Shown one piece after another: positions 19,162 to 33,094 of a DNA stretch of 64,000 nt (positions are counted from its first letter, which is position 1; each line of letters begins with the position of its first letter). Source of the stretch: Symmetrospora coprosmae. Lineage: Eukaryota; Basidiomycota; Cystobasidiomycetes; Symmetrosporaceae. The position numbers and the translations under genes were made by a program. The notes under the pieces are model-generated. The model was not told the origin of the DNA, ran no database searches, and worked only from the letters and a program-made list of their open reading frames with translations. The stretch covers positions 714,842 to 778,841 of the forward strand of contig VUYT01000007.1 in the NCBI GenBank assembly GCA_008802785.1, in the 5' to 3' direction.

Positions 19162-20732
19162 TCACGTCCAGCTTGATGCGCTTGGACTTCTGCTGTCGTC
19201 CGCCAGAACAAAGCGACGAGGTGCCTGATTTAGCGTTGCAGTACGGTTCATGAGCCAGCTCATTCTGACCCTGCTAACCCGCAGGCCCCAGCCTCTTGAA
19301 TCCCAGAGCTGCGTATATGAATTTTGGCCGGTGCGTACGAACCAGAAATCGCCCGTGGTACTGCCATCGAAGTTGCGGGCATGCAGATTGCCAGCGGTGA
19401 GCACGATCTGCCCGCATGCGGCAGACTGGGTCAGCAGAGCGCAGGGTCATGAAAGAGTGTATGCTAGCTCACGGTACCAGCAGCTGGCGATCTGCCTCGG
19501 GGTGGGCTGCGCGCCGACGCTCCCGTTGAGTTCGGAATTGGCCGGGACGGCAAGGCACCGGAACCCCGGTGAGAGCGGTGAGAGCTGTTCCTGACTACGA
19601 TCTCGCCTACAGACCCGCTGGAGCTGAGCCTAGCCTGTCGCGATGCGGATCCGGGGGGCAGTGTACTAGGTGACGGGTTTCTGAATCCATTTCTTGACGC
19701 CGGCCGTCCATGAGTGGAATCTGCGCCCGAAGCCGAGACGGAGCGTGTTGTAACAACGGACGACGCGCGTCGATGGGGACTGCGTAGATGGGGAGGAGAT
19801 GGCACTGGCGGCGGAACAGCTGCACCGATTGAGTTGGCATTCGAAGCTGACTGTGCGGACCTAGATCTGCCTCTGGGCGGCGAAGCCGTCCGAGCGTCCA
19901 AAGCTTGTGCCAACTCACGGAAGCCGATTCGCCGCCCAGCATCGGTAGAATGGCTTCGTGAACGCAAGGTCCTCGAGTCTCCGGTTGCCATTGGTGGCGA
20001 GGGCGTGCGAGACGCCGAGGCCGAGGCCGATCTTGGAGTACGCTGCTGGAATCTGTACTCTCTAGGACGTCCGGAAGAGTCCACATCCGGAGAGCTTCGA
20101 GCTTCGAGGTTGGGGTGGGCGCGATATTCCCACACGACGTCCAGAAACGCTGCATGAAGTTCGTTTGGGACGTTGAGCGGGAAATAACCACCCTGAACGT
20201 TGGCGTCCTGTGAGGGAACCCAGATGTTGTACATGGCTGGTGGAGCGGAGCTGCCGGGCAAAAGCAACACCGTGCCGCCCACAGCATCCACTGTGCGCAC
20301 GGTCATGTGAACAGTAGCTGGCCAGGCAGTCGCACGGCTTATGTCTCGACGCTGTGGGGAGGACGTGCGAGACGGTGGAGCCGATCTTGCAGTCCGTTGC
20401 TGGAGTATGTATTCTGCCGGACGTCCGGAAGGGTCCACAGCCGTGGATCTTCGAGCTTCGAGGCTGTACGCATTACCATCGATTTCCACCATTCCGTTGA
20501 ATACCTCTCGTAACTCGCGTGGGACGTTGAGACCGATCATCGCATACGTCTCTGGGTCGGGGCGACGGATATACACTCCCCATGCATGGCTGCCAGGATT
20601 CGGCCCCCAGACTTCGCCGTCTATTCTGTAGACATTGGGTAATTCCACGTTGACGACGGGCGGCCAGCTAGCCGCCGGGTTGCGCCGTTCATTGCTGTTG
20701 CCTCGCTGAGAGCTGCCTCTGTTGCCTGACAT
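19162..20732 (-). CDS. Protein with repeated domain, two full copies and one partial (gene 2)
   Basis: Two exons (20732-19473, 19407-19162) give 501 residues. Copy 1 runs from VVNVELPNVY through WGVYIRRPDPETY and LNVPRELREVF to SGRPAEYILQQRT. Copy 2 runs from ATVHMTVRTV through MYNIWVPSQDANV and LNVPNELHAAF to SGRPREYRFQQRT. Within the protein the two are clearly homologous (LNVPxEL, LEARxS, DxSGRPxEYxxQQRT). A ~200-residue Ser/Arg/Pro-rich linker follows. The second exon starts a third, apparently truncated copy (IVLTAGNLHARN, GDFWFVRTG) that resembles copy 1 of gene 1. The donor after AGT and the acceptor GGGCAG are in phase 0. The product is probably intracellular, with no signal peptide or TM. 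Function is unknown. Confidence 0.6.
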
Positions 20733-21533
20733 TGCGAGGGTTGCCGCACTGACGAAGACGGGTTAAGGTGACGGTTGGTGAGACAAGAGTGCAAGACGCG
20801 CAAGAGGGTGATGGTGATGGTGGATTGCACTGGATGGGACTGGATGGGATGGGATCAGATGAGGTGGGGTGGTTGAGTTCGAATGAACGGAAGCAAGCGA
20901 GGTTGCACACATCGCCGGCTGCTTTTACACCCTAATCCTGAGCAGGGTAGTCAGACTCAGATCACCAATACGAGGCAGGAGGGAAACCGCCACGACTGTC
21001 CTGTTGCCCACTGGTGTGCGCGCCATCGATGTCCGCCGTGCATCAGCTGCTCTCCCTGTGGCGAGATGAGCGCTGTGCAGACGCACAGCCCATTGAGGGC
21101 GAGTGCTTCATGCATGCCACCCTGACAGGCGGAAAGTAGGACGGCGTGTCAGGACAAGCAGATATCAGAAATGAGGAGGAGCAGACGAAGGGCGCCATGG
21201 ACCGGTCAGCTTTTGGAGGAGCGCAGACTCCGAGTCGAGTGACTGCGTCCGAGCACTGGAGAGCAAGGGGGAGTGGCTGAATGAGCGGGATAGCATTAGA
21301 GCACGGCGTCTGCTCCTCACCCAAAATGTCAGCTCTCGCGATGAGGAGGGAGAGTTCCGAATCTCGTCCTCCGTGCAATCTCCGTCAATGTACTGGCCCG
21401 GGTCGGTGCCGGTGGGCTCCGGTGCCTCTGCCTCTGTCTCTGAGTCGGTTTCGTCTCGTCCAACCTCCCTGCTTCCCTCTTTGCTTCTCTTCGGCCTCCG
21501 CCTGCACCTGCCATCCATCCCTCCATCGTTACA
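20733..21533. other. Divergent intergenic region
   Basis: This is the upstream region shared by repeat-domain gene 2 (minus) and MYND paralogue 2 (plus). It includes a purine-rich GGATGG run near 20.83-20.86 kb. No further gene is supported. Confidence 0.4.
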
Positions 21534-22503
21534 ATGGCATCCCAGTCTCCGCAAACGTCCACACCTGTACCCGCGGCTGGCGCCAACTACCGAGCCATGA
21601 CGTCGACCGAGCGGCTGGACGACCGCGCCTACCGCCAGTGCGGGCATTGCCTCAAGTCCGCCCTTGACCTGGACAGCGACGTCTTTAAGCAATGCTCGGC
21701 GTGCAAGCGTGCGTGTACTCTTGCCTTTGAGCACACATCGTCAGAGCTCGCCGCGCTTGCTGATCTCGGGCTTACGCCTTTCTCGTGCTGTGCTTGCAGT
21801 CCAGCGATACTGCGTAAGCGGGGAGCACCATAGAGCTGCGGCTTGCGGTGTGTGGCACACAGAGCGGCGAGCTGATGCGTCGTAGCGGTGCTTGGTCTCG
21901 CAGAGTTCGGATTGTCAGAAAGCGCACTGGCCTGCGCACAAGGCTGCATGCAAGAGGACGAGCGCAATGCGAGCAAAGATGGCACCGAGCATGCTGGTCA
22001 CGGTGGATCAGACGGCGCGGTACATCTTTTACCACCGAAAGCGCCTCGGCTGCCTCGCAGCCAGTGCGGCAGGGATCCTGCCCTACTACAAGGAGAACGG
22101 CACCTGGCCGTCAGAGCCATTCATCGTCCCCGTCGTCACTCTGGACACGGCCCCCCCCTCGGCCCAGGAGGGCTGCGCTGCCACACAGAGTTCTGATGGG
22201 GCAAGCAAAGGCGACACTGCACCGGCCGCCGCACGGCTCGTCGCCAGCAAAGTCGACTTCTGGCCGTGGCCGCTGCTCCTCGCCCTTCGCCCAGACATTC
22301 CCGCTTCGTGGACCGAGGGCATGCCCAAAAAGGGCGACGGGCAGCCGGTGCGCTTCGGTGTCGCGCTCGCGGTTGTCATGTGCAGCGGTGTGATACGTTG
22401 CGTGCCCGCCGGCCTCGACGGGAACAGCAACATTCCCATTACCGACTACGAGACTGTGGACTGGGTTCGATACCTAGAGGACGGCACGGTGGTACGACGA
22501 TGA
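21534..22503 (+). CDS. MYND-type zinc-finger protein, paralogue 2
   Basis: Three exons (21534-21708, 21800-21813, 21904-22503) encode 262 residues. The finger reads RQCGHCLK...QCSACK, LQRYC, SSDCQKAHWPAHKAAC, with fully canonical MYND spacing (C-x4-Y-C, C-x7-H-x3-C). As in the paralogue at 16.0 kb, the short strand ending in RYC comes from a 14-nt exon at the identical position and phase, so the microexon predates the duplication. The C-terminal domain (VDFWPWPLLLALRPDIP, GVALAVVMCSGVIRCVPAG, WVRYLEDG) aligns with that of paralogue 1. A Ser/Gly-rich insert near residue 170 is unique to this copy. Likely an adaptor protein. Target unknown. Confidence 0.85.
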
Positions 22504-23078
22504 GCGTAGAGAGGGCGCCGGATCTCGCGGGGACGGGGATCCGGCAGGAATGAATGGGCGAGGCAAGATTACCAACGCAGTCAGCGAAGAGCCGGAGAGA
22601 CGGACGTGAAGGGAGAAGAGAAGAGGGGCAAAGCGAGGAAGCGAGGAAGCGAGGAGGAGAATGGTATGGTCGTGGCCAATGGGGTGAGTGAGGAGCTCCT
22701 CAGCCGGGAAGGAGGGCACCGAGGAAGTACGGTAGGTAGCTTTCAGCTCATGCAGGCGTTCGGAGGTAATGACGCAAAGCGACGGAGGATGTGGATGCGA
22801 GCAATTGAGCCAGACGATGTCTTCATGCGCGTGTGCATCCATTGTGGATACGAGCCGTTGTGCTTCATTGGAAGCAGCGAGAAGCCACGTTTGCGGGATC
22901 CCTTTGATTGGGGCCAGCCAGCCAGCGGCAGGGGCAGCGGTGACGCCCAGCACCGGGTGGAGAGGGAGAGGGGGACCCCACCCCACCCGTGGTCGACGAC
23001 CTGCCAAATCCAGCGAACACAGCATCGCTTCTCTCCTCTCTTCGGATATCGCACACCATAGCACAGACAGCATTCATC
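22504..23078. other. Intergenic region
   Basis: This contains the 3' end of MYND paralogue 2 and the promoter and leader of UGP1 on the same strand. No additional feature is recognised. Confidence 0.4.
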
Positions 23079-25578
<2,500 letters not shown>

Positions 25579-26016
25579 TGGAATCCATTTGGCAGTATTT
25601 GGAGCTTGACTTGGGGTGGATGCGTCAAAGTAGAATGCGGGCGCTCCTGTCGTTGCGCCCTCCTGTACCTGCAGCCGAAAATTAGGACTGCCAGGCATCT
25701 GTTCCTTGTGTGCTACCTTTTTGCAACGACAGGCTGCCTGCGCAGATCTCATACTCTAATTCGGGTCATCCGCGTCTGCATGATATCGTCCGCACGGGCA
25801 ACCACGTATTGGCCCCCGTCATGCCCGCTGATCTGCCAGACCTTGTCTGACTTGGATAGAATAGCACTTCTATGGAAGCTAGATAGGGATTTCAACATCA
25901 CGAAAGGCGAGCTCTGGTCTACACGGGACAGCTGCGCCCAGAGATAGGGTATTAGGGCATTCTATGATTTGTGAGCGATGACGAGGACGGAAGGCACAAG
26001 CGATGAAAGGATGCTC
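25579..26016. other. Convergent intergenic spacer
   Basis: This lies between UGP1 (plus) and the GH5 gene (minus). I see no gene or structured element in it. Confidence 0.4.
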
Positions 26017-28063
26017 TTACTGCGGGGCGAGACCGCCGGCTTTGAGAATTGGCTTGACAGCCTTGATCCAGAGCGGGGCATCGGCCAGCGTGCCGTTCGA
26101 CTGGACTGTTGGCGTCATGCTCAGAGCGTCTGCAAGTTGAGTAACCGCATTTGGGTCAGACGGTCTCAGCACGGAAGGACGGTCGCAGATTGTGGATCCA
26201 CTTACACGTTGGGCTGAATGCGCCTGTATCGGTTGGGGAAGGACGAGACGACGTGCGTTAGCTGGCGGCAAAAAGCTGCACGACTCGGCATCGGCAGAAC
26301 AGGCTTACCAGCACTCCACGTCGTGAAGCCAGTGTAGCTGTGGAAGCGGTCCGCGAGCAGGGGTGTTGAGTTGGGGTCAGATACAGTCTCTGTGCCCGCA
26401 ATCATGGCGAGACAAGGAGGGCAGTCAGTCTCGGTGCACTCACACATCGCTACGCTTGAGGAGGTACGCAAGTTGCTCGAGCAACATCTTCTTGCAGGCT
26501 GCGGGAGAGCAGCACCACGAGGGGTTCAGCCCTTTGTCACCTTGCACAGTGGCAAATTGGCTGTCCTCACACTCAGTATCGCCACCACCAGTCTCCGAGA
26601 TGAATGCCTTCCTCTTATCTGCAGCGATGGTGTTGTAGACGTATGCAAAGTTACCCAGGTTGTTGGTGGTGCATTCCGGATCCTTGCCGGTCCCGTTGCC
26701 ATCGAGGTACTGGTGCAGGTCAAAGACGAGCTTGTCCGTACCACCCTGCGGGTCCGTGATGGTCTTGAGGAATGGGTATGACTGCTTCGGGAAGGCGCCG
26801 CCGGAGCTGTACACAGTGCCTGGGATGAGGAGCGTCTGTGAGGTTGCGCCTGCTGCTCGGATGCCGTTCACGGCCTTCTGAAGCGTTGCAGTCCATAGCG
26901 TCATGTCGAGCGTGTGCGGCTCATTCATGATGCCAAACATGATCTTCTGCACCCCAGCGTACTTTGTCGCGAGCTGGGTCCAGAGATTGACAAACTGCTC
27001 GTCCGTCGGACCGCCAGGTGTCTGACCGATGATGGCTCCGTTCCAGCGTGCGTACTGCACAAGAACGCAAGAATCAGCATTGGGAAGACTCGCTCTGGCC
27101 AGCGCAAGGAGACCCACGTTGTGGCAATCGAGGATGACGTATGCCCCAGCCTGAAGGGCGGCCTGCACGACTGCATCGTACTTGGCAAAGAAGGCTGCAT
27201 CGATGGGACCTCCGAGGGTCGGCTGCATGTATTGCCATCTGCGCGAAATGTGAAGAAGCGGCTCAGCTTCAAGCTTTCGTCGGTTCCGAACAGCAGGCGG
27301 GACCAACCCGAAAGGAATGCGATAGACGTTCACGCCCTGATTGCTAAAGTGCGGGATCTGTGACACTGGAGGCGTCGCATAGCCGCGCGAATTACCCTGC
27401 GTATCGATACCGAAGTCGAACCCTCCGAGGTTGAGACCTATTGCAGGGGCCGAGTCAGCTCGATCTTGGCGCAGCCATATATTCTCGCACAGACGCACCT
27501 TGGAGGAAGTTCGGATTGGGCGCGACGTTCAGAACGACCGTATCCGTCGAGGCGACCGGGATCGCAGAAGAGGTGACAGTCGAGGACCTAGCAGCGATCG
27601 CAGCGGTGCTGTTTGCAGACGCCGACATGGCTGATGATGAGACCTTGCTGGACGAGGAGGCAGCCGATGAGGACGCCGCTGATGAGGACACCGCCTTGAC
27701 ACTCGTGGAGGACGATGACGAGGCCACAGGCTTGCTGCTAGATGCGGCAGCCGCGCTGGTGCTGGTTGTCACTTTGCTGGACGAGGCAGGCTTTGTGGAC
27801 GATGAAGCGACCGCCTTTGTGGAGCTCGACTTGGTGCTAGTTGTCTTGACTGCAGCTGCTCTGCCGAGGGCAGCGGTCTTGGCAACCGATGTGGTAGCCT
27901 TGCTGGCGGACGACGCTGCGGCAGCTGCGCGCCTGGCGTGGTCCATGGCCTTGTGCGAGCGTCGGACCCGCTCGAAGCCTGAAGAGCCTCCGTTGGGACC
28001 AGCGATGACTTCCGTGGCTGCGAAGGCGCAGACCAGGGCGGATAGGAGAATGGTCGATTTCAT
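26017..28063 (-). CDS. Secreted GH5-family endoglucanase (cellulase)
   Basis: Five exons (28063-27499, 27437-26444, 26337-26309, 26223-26206, 26129-26017) give 572 residues. An N-terminal signal peptide (MKSTILLSALVCAFAA) is followed by a ~150-residue Ser/Ala/Thr/Lys-rich, probably O-mannosylated spacer with no carbohydrate-binding module. The GH5 barrel begins near GLNLGGFDFGID. The acid/base Glu is in IMFGIMNEPHTLDM and the nucleophile Glu in KAFISETGGG. VILDCHN and FDLHQYLDGNGTG are also family-typical. The fold closes with TGFTTWSAGAF. Expected activity is hydrolysis of beta-1,4-glucosidic links in cellulose or mixed glucans outside the cell. Exons 3 and 4 are only 29 and 18 nt, and skipping them would remove the conserved TTWSAG strand. 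Confidence 0.93.
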
Positions 28064-29489
28064 TGGTGTACGCGAGCAGGTGGAGCTGAAGACGAGTCCA
28101 GAGGTATTGGTCTAGCGATTTCTAGGAAGTGAGTGTGGGCGGGTGAGTCGAATGGGGCTGTCGCTGAGAATCTGGCAAGTGTTTGGAAGAGAGGGCACAG
28201 CCGAAGGAAAAAGCGTGGAAAGTGTTCAAGAAAGATGAAAGCAGAAAGAAGATACTGATGTGACAAGATGAGATGATGAGAGACGGGTGCGAAGGAGAGC
28301 TGTTGGCATGCGAACACGAGCACTGCAGGGAGACCCAGCGAGCGTGCTGTTCCAAAGACCTCGGCCGTCTTGGTTGGCCTAGACAGGATAGATAGACAGT
28401 GTCCCTTCGGAGGCCGTCAATGGCGTCAGGCCGCGTGTGGGCCGCTTTCGAGCCGCTCCCAGGTGCCCAGGTACGAGCTGCCCGCAGTCAGCCGCGGGGT
28501 ATCGCGATGCTCGAGTAGACAACTGTGTCAGTGCAGGCATCTCCCATTCGGGCTTGCACTGCGCAGCACGGCAGCCAGGCCCAGGTCGTTGCGAGCCCAG
28601 CGTCCCAGAATGGACAGGTGCGAACATCACCGTGACGGGCCACGATATCGCGACAAAGGTAGATTCGGCTGAACAGCAACGTGGACATGATCTCTCGTGG
28701 CTGTACGCTAATGCTCTTCGTCTGAATGCGAGCGTGCTGCACTGTGCCTGGCTGCTTTTGGGTGGGCTTCCGGAAGCGGGAGGTGGCGGCCACGGCTGAT
28801 ATCCGAGGCTGGCTCCAGCTCCAGGACCAGAACGGAAGAGGCAGGCGAGGTTGCTCTCGAAAGGACACGACGATAAGGGCAATTCAGATTCTTTCGAAGA
28901 TACGATGGGCAGACGGCACTCGTGCATCACAGGCTAATTGGAGATGTGCCCGTCCGCTGATTTCGGATTGCGGCAGATCTGGCAGAATTGGCGAGACGAT
29001 TTGGGCCGCACGAAACCATCGGGCCCATGTCCACATCTACCACTAAAGGACGTATGATGGAGCCGTCAGCCAGTCCGAATCTAAGTATGCATCGGTAAAG
29101 GGCGCTTGAGAGGCGTGCTGTATGGGTCAGATTTGCCAGAGGCGCGCACGGCCAGAAGTCGCACATAACGCGGAAGAGCGCAGCCAACATGACACTGGAA
29201 ACTGCGCTGTAACCCCGCGCATGCTGCACAGCCGAGGAGTTGCGACACTCTCATCACGCGGGCGTGAGCGATTCGGGAATGAGCGTGCGGGCTCCGAACA
29301 GACATGAACCGACTTGGCTCACAATCCGGGACGCTGAGCCTCGCAGCGCATTACGCCGTAATTGATGCGGATGAATGTGCAGCGAGGTGACAGACGGAGC
29401 GTTCTCATTGGGAAGCTCCATGCGAGGTGATCCGCAAGTTCTGACGCCCTCTCCCATATTCGCGAACTCACCACGGCCGGACAGCGTGT
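28064..29489. other. Long intergenic region without recognisable genes
   Basis: About 1.4 kb lies between the GH5 start (minus) and the upstream blocks of GT2-A (plus). Open frames occur on both strands (for example 28379-28930 minus) but have no domain, odd Cys/Pro/Arg composition and no consistent splice structure. Confidence 0.4.
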
Positions 29490-29622
29490 ACACTTCCGAA
29501 AGCAGAGAGAGGAGAGAGTTCGACACAGCCCGCTGTAATACATGACTGTACGTTACGAGCTGCAAGGTAGACGTCACATGCCTGGAACGGGAAGACGAGC
29601 CATGCTGTAGTTTGAACGCTAA
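29490..29622 (+). promoter_or_regulatory. Upstream block shared with GT2-B
   Basis: Three short sequences recur in the same order upstream of both GT2 genes: ACACTTCCGAAAGCAG (29490-29505), GACGAGCCATGC (29594-29605) and GAACGCTAA (29614-29622). Their counterparts before GT2-B lie at 34734, 34828 and 34847, with spacings that differ by no more than about 10 bp. They are candidate promoter elements or remnants of the duplication. Confidence 0.5.
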
Positions 29623-29862
29623 TACGGCGACCACAAGTACCTGACCACAGCTTCGAGCGAACTACAAAATCTCAGTGTTCGCCTCTTGCTGATCTTCTCT
29701 CTTCTCATCTCCCGTCGTATCTATCCTGTCCACCAAACAGTCCCTTAGCCGTTCGTCCTTTTACGCGCGGTGCTTCGCCAGTTCCCCTGATCCGCACTCG
29801 CCAAGCTCCATCAGCTCGACCGATTGAGACTGCACTCAGGACACCTCCACCGTATCGCTACC

Positions 29863-32800
29863 ATGGCTACGCAATTTGCACATCAGCCAGAGAATGTCGC
29901 TCGCCCGATCAAGCCTGCTCGATATCTCGCGTCGTGGCGCAAACCCGTCAGCCATGTGAGTGTTTGTACTATACGCAGAAGATCCACGAAGGCGAGCACA
30001 GGGACCTAACCCTTGCTCTCTTTATAACGGAACAAGGAACTGGCAAAGCACCGCTTTCGGTCCATGTCTACGGACTCGAATATCACGCTCGCCGATCAGG
30101 ACGATGGTCTGACCTCGTACCCTCTGCCGCTCAAAGTCATCGAAGCCGAAGCCGAGGGTCACGGACCGCAATTGTCGGCCTTGCAGAATGGGGAGCATCG
30201 CCTTCTATCGAAGGACTCCGCCGCCACCCTCAATGGCGAGGACGCCATCAAGAGACCCGAGCCATCTGCTCTACAGAATACAAGGAATCGGCGGCTACTC
30301 TCCAAGGACTCGGCGATGACTCTGGCTGGCGATGACGAGTCTACTCCCTTCCGGGGCCACTCGCGCACACCGTCCTCCGGGAGTGCGTTCGAGTATAATT
30401 CGGTACGCAGGAAGAGCTCTGTGTCCTTCCTGGTGAGTTTGCACCGCAGATTGTCCAAGAGTCTTATGTGGCCCGCTCTGACAGACACGGCCTTCTGATC
30501 CGTACACAGGACCGGGCTCGATTCCGCAGTACCGACTCGGCGATGACCATCGGCTCCAACTCGGACGATGGCTCCCAGGTCCAGTTCACGGATAATTATC
30601 CGACTTCGAGGAAGTCCTTCCGAGGTGCTGAGCGGCCCGTCTTCAAGTCCGGCTTCTTCAGCTCCTTTGGCGAGAACAGGCCTGTGGACGAGGAGGCAGC
30701 TATCCCTGCGGAAGAGATCAAGGTCGACCCCATCAAGCGCGTCAGCGACTGGCAGGCAAAGCAGCAGAAGGCCGTCCCGACCGTCATCACTATTCCTGCG
30801 CCCATTATCTCGACTCGCTCCTCCTCCTCCGACACGCAAGTGCAGGTCGATGATCTGCCTTCTCCAGGCTCGCAGGACTCGGTTGTCCTCGCATCGCCCG
30901 ATGAGATCACGGCCAACCTCAAGTCGATCGGGTTCCAGAACAGGCTCGAGACGTACATCCCTGCTCCTGCTGTCGTCCCACAGGCAGTCGAGCTCCTGGA
31001 GAAGACATCGGAGCTTCTCGAGACGCTCGGAGCGCAGGCGAGACTTGAGCCCGAAGTGGCAGTCGTCCGTCTCGAGGAGGAAGTCGGCCCGGCTGTCGTC
31101 GCGGAAAAGGCAGAGAAAGAAAACGAAGACGGGCTTCCGAAACCGATCTCCTCAACTGCAGCCAACAAGTCCCCCGCGAAGCTCCGCAGCTTCGTCGATA
31201 CCAAGCGTGCGGCTTTCAAGCATTTCCTGGACACCGAGTACGCACAAGACCCGGATGTTGCGCTCGTGCTGCCTAGTCCGCCAACGGACACGGAGAAACT
31301 GTGCTATCTCAGCACCAATCGAGTAATCCTGGGAGCAAGTGGAACATTCTCATTCCTGGCGCTCGCTGCTGGAGCTTGGCTCTTTGTACAAGCCTATCCT
31401 GCCTTCTACTGGTTCGGGATCATCGCCGCCTTCCTGCAAATCTACCTCACGGTGTCGTACCTTATCGGACTTGCCGGGCGCGACTTCAACCACAAGGAGC
31501 ATCTTCAAGTGCTCGCGAACTTTCCCATCGACGGGGCGACAGCTCCGTCCGTCGATATCTACCTGCCTTGCTGCAAGGAGCCGCTCGAAATCCTTCGAAA
31601 TACCTACAAATACGTCAAGGCATTGAACTATCCCGCATCTAAGCTCAATGTCTATGTTCTCGATGATGGAGCGCAGGATACCGTCAAGCAGGCTGCCGAA
31701 GAGTTTGGTTTTCACTACATCTGCCGCGACAACCGACCCTACCTCAAGAAGGCAGGCAACCTGCGCTATGCTTTTGCTCGTACGACAGGAGATTACTTTG
31801 TCGTGAGATGGGGAACCACGTGCTGCGAGAGTCAAGGCTGCGGACACGAGCTGAGATGCGCTACGCTATTCGCGATCACAGATCCTGGACGCTGACTTCG
31901 TACCCAGAGTCGATTTGTACGCAAATGTCCGATCTGCCTGAAACGCTGAGCAAGAAATTCAGACTGACCGTGCTATACACTCTTGCACAGCCTGCTCGAG
32001 ACCATTCCCGAGATGATGGCTCATCCCAAGTATGCCATTCTCCAAACTCCGCAATTCTTCCGCATCGTGAAGGAGCAAAGCTGGGTCGAAAAGGGAGCCG
32101 CAGCAACGCAAGAGCTCTTCTACCGCTACATACAGGTCAACCGAGACCGATTCGGCGCTGCCATCTGCGTCGGGTCGTGTGCTGTCTACAGGCGGGAAGC
32201 GCTCGTTGCTACAGGAGGCACAGCTGAGATCGGCCACTCTGAAGATGTCCACACCGGCTTCTTTGCCATGACCAACGGCTGGCGCGTCAAGTACATGCCC
32301 ATCAATCTGTCTCTCGGCATCTGTCCCGATACTTGCAAAGCCTTCTTTGCGCAGCAAGTCAGGTGGTGCACTGGATCAAGTGAGTCGTGGAAGCGTTTGC
32401 GGTTTGCACCTGTTCAGTTATCTGACCTAGATTGACGCCTGATCTGCCTCTTGCCCCGACCTTAAAGCGGGCTTGATCACGACTGGCACATTCTGGAAGT
32501 CCAACCTCGGCATTGTGCAAAAGTCGTGCTTCCTCAGCGGGTTGATGTACTACAGTGAGTTACGTCAGAACCTGCATCTCAGCGATCAGGACATCGCACT
32601 GACGTTGAGGCATTGGCCCACGCTCTACATCAGCCGCCACCTCTGTCGAATCCTTCATTAATCCGCTCCCGGCCATTCTTCTCATCTTCCTTCTGCCGGG
32701 CAGCATCAAGTACTACAATCTCTTCTTCGTCCTGCCCTCTTTGATCAACTCCTTCTACATCTACAATATCTGGTCGCGCACCAGAGCAGGCTCGGCCGTC

Positions 32801-33094
32801 ATCTGGGTGAAGCAGATCCAGGCCTTTGGGCATCTGTGCGCCATCAAGGACAGCATCATCGGGACCTCGATGGCTTGGGTGCCGAGCGGCAACAACTCTG
32901 GGCACAAGAGCACAAAGTACAGGAACATGCGACGAACGTGCATCATCTCTACAATCCTCTTTCAGGGTGCTTTCTGGGCCGGGTCGGGCTGGCGCATCTC
33001 TACCGGTGCCGTTGCTGTCGTTCACTTTGTTCCTCTATTCATTCTCAATGTTCTCAACCTCTGGGGAGCACACAAATTCATCTTTGCATCGTAG
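29863..33094 (+). CDS. GT2 cellulose-synthase-like glycan synthase A
   Basis: Seven exons (29863-29955, 30037-30432, 30510-31802, 31882-31916, 31991-32379, 32468-32554, 32634-33094) give 917 residues. A ~450-residue charged cytosolic N-terminus precedes two TM helices (FSFLALAAGAWLFV, FYWFGIIAAFLQIYL). The GT2 core follows: VDIYLPCCKEP, YVLDDGAQD, ILDADFVPR, GHSEDVHTGFF and QQVRWCTGS (D, DxD, ED and QxxRW catalytic or gating motifs). More TM helices follow to the C-terminus. This is a processive plasma-membrane synthase using a UDP-sugar, in the family of fungal cellulose-synthase-like and mixed-linkage glucan synthases. The exact polymer is unknown. Splicing around the DxD is essential: the frame after YFV ends quickly unless the 31803-31881 intron is removed. 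It forms a tandem pair with the gene at 35.2 kb. Confidence 0.9.

Noticed and set aside
28379-28930. A 183-codon minus-strand frame in the 28-29.5 kb gap
   Set aside because: Cys/Ser/Pro-biased composition, no domain, no splice context.
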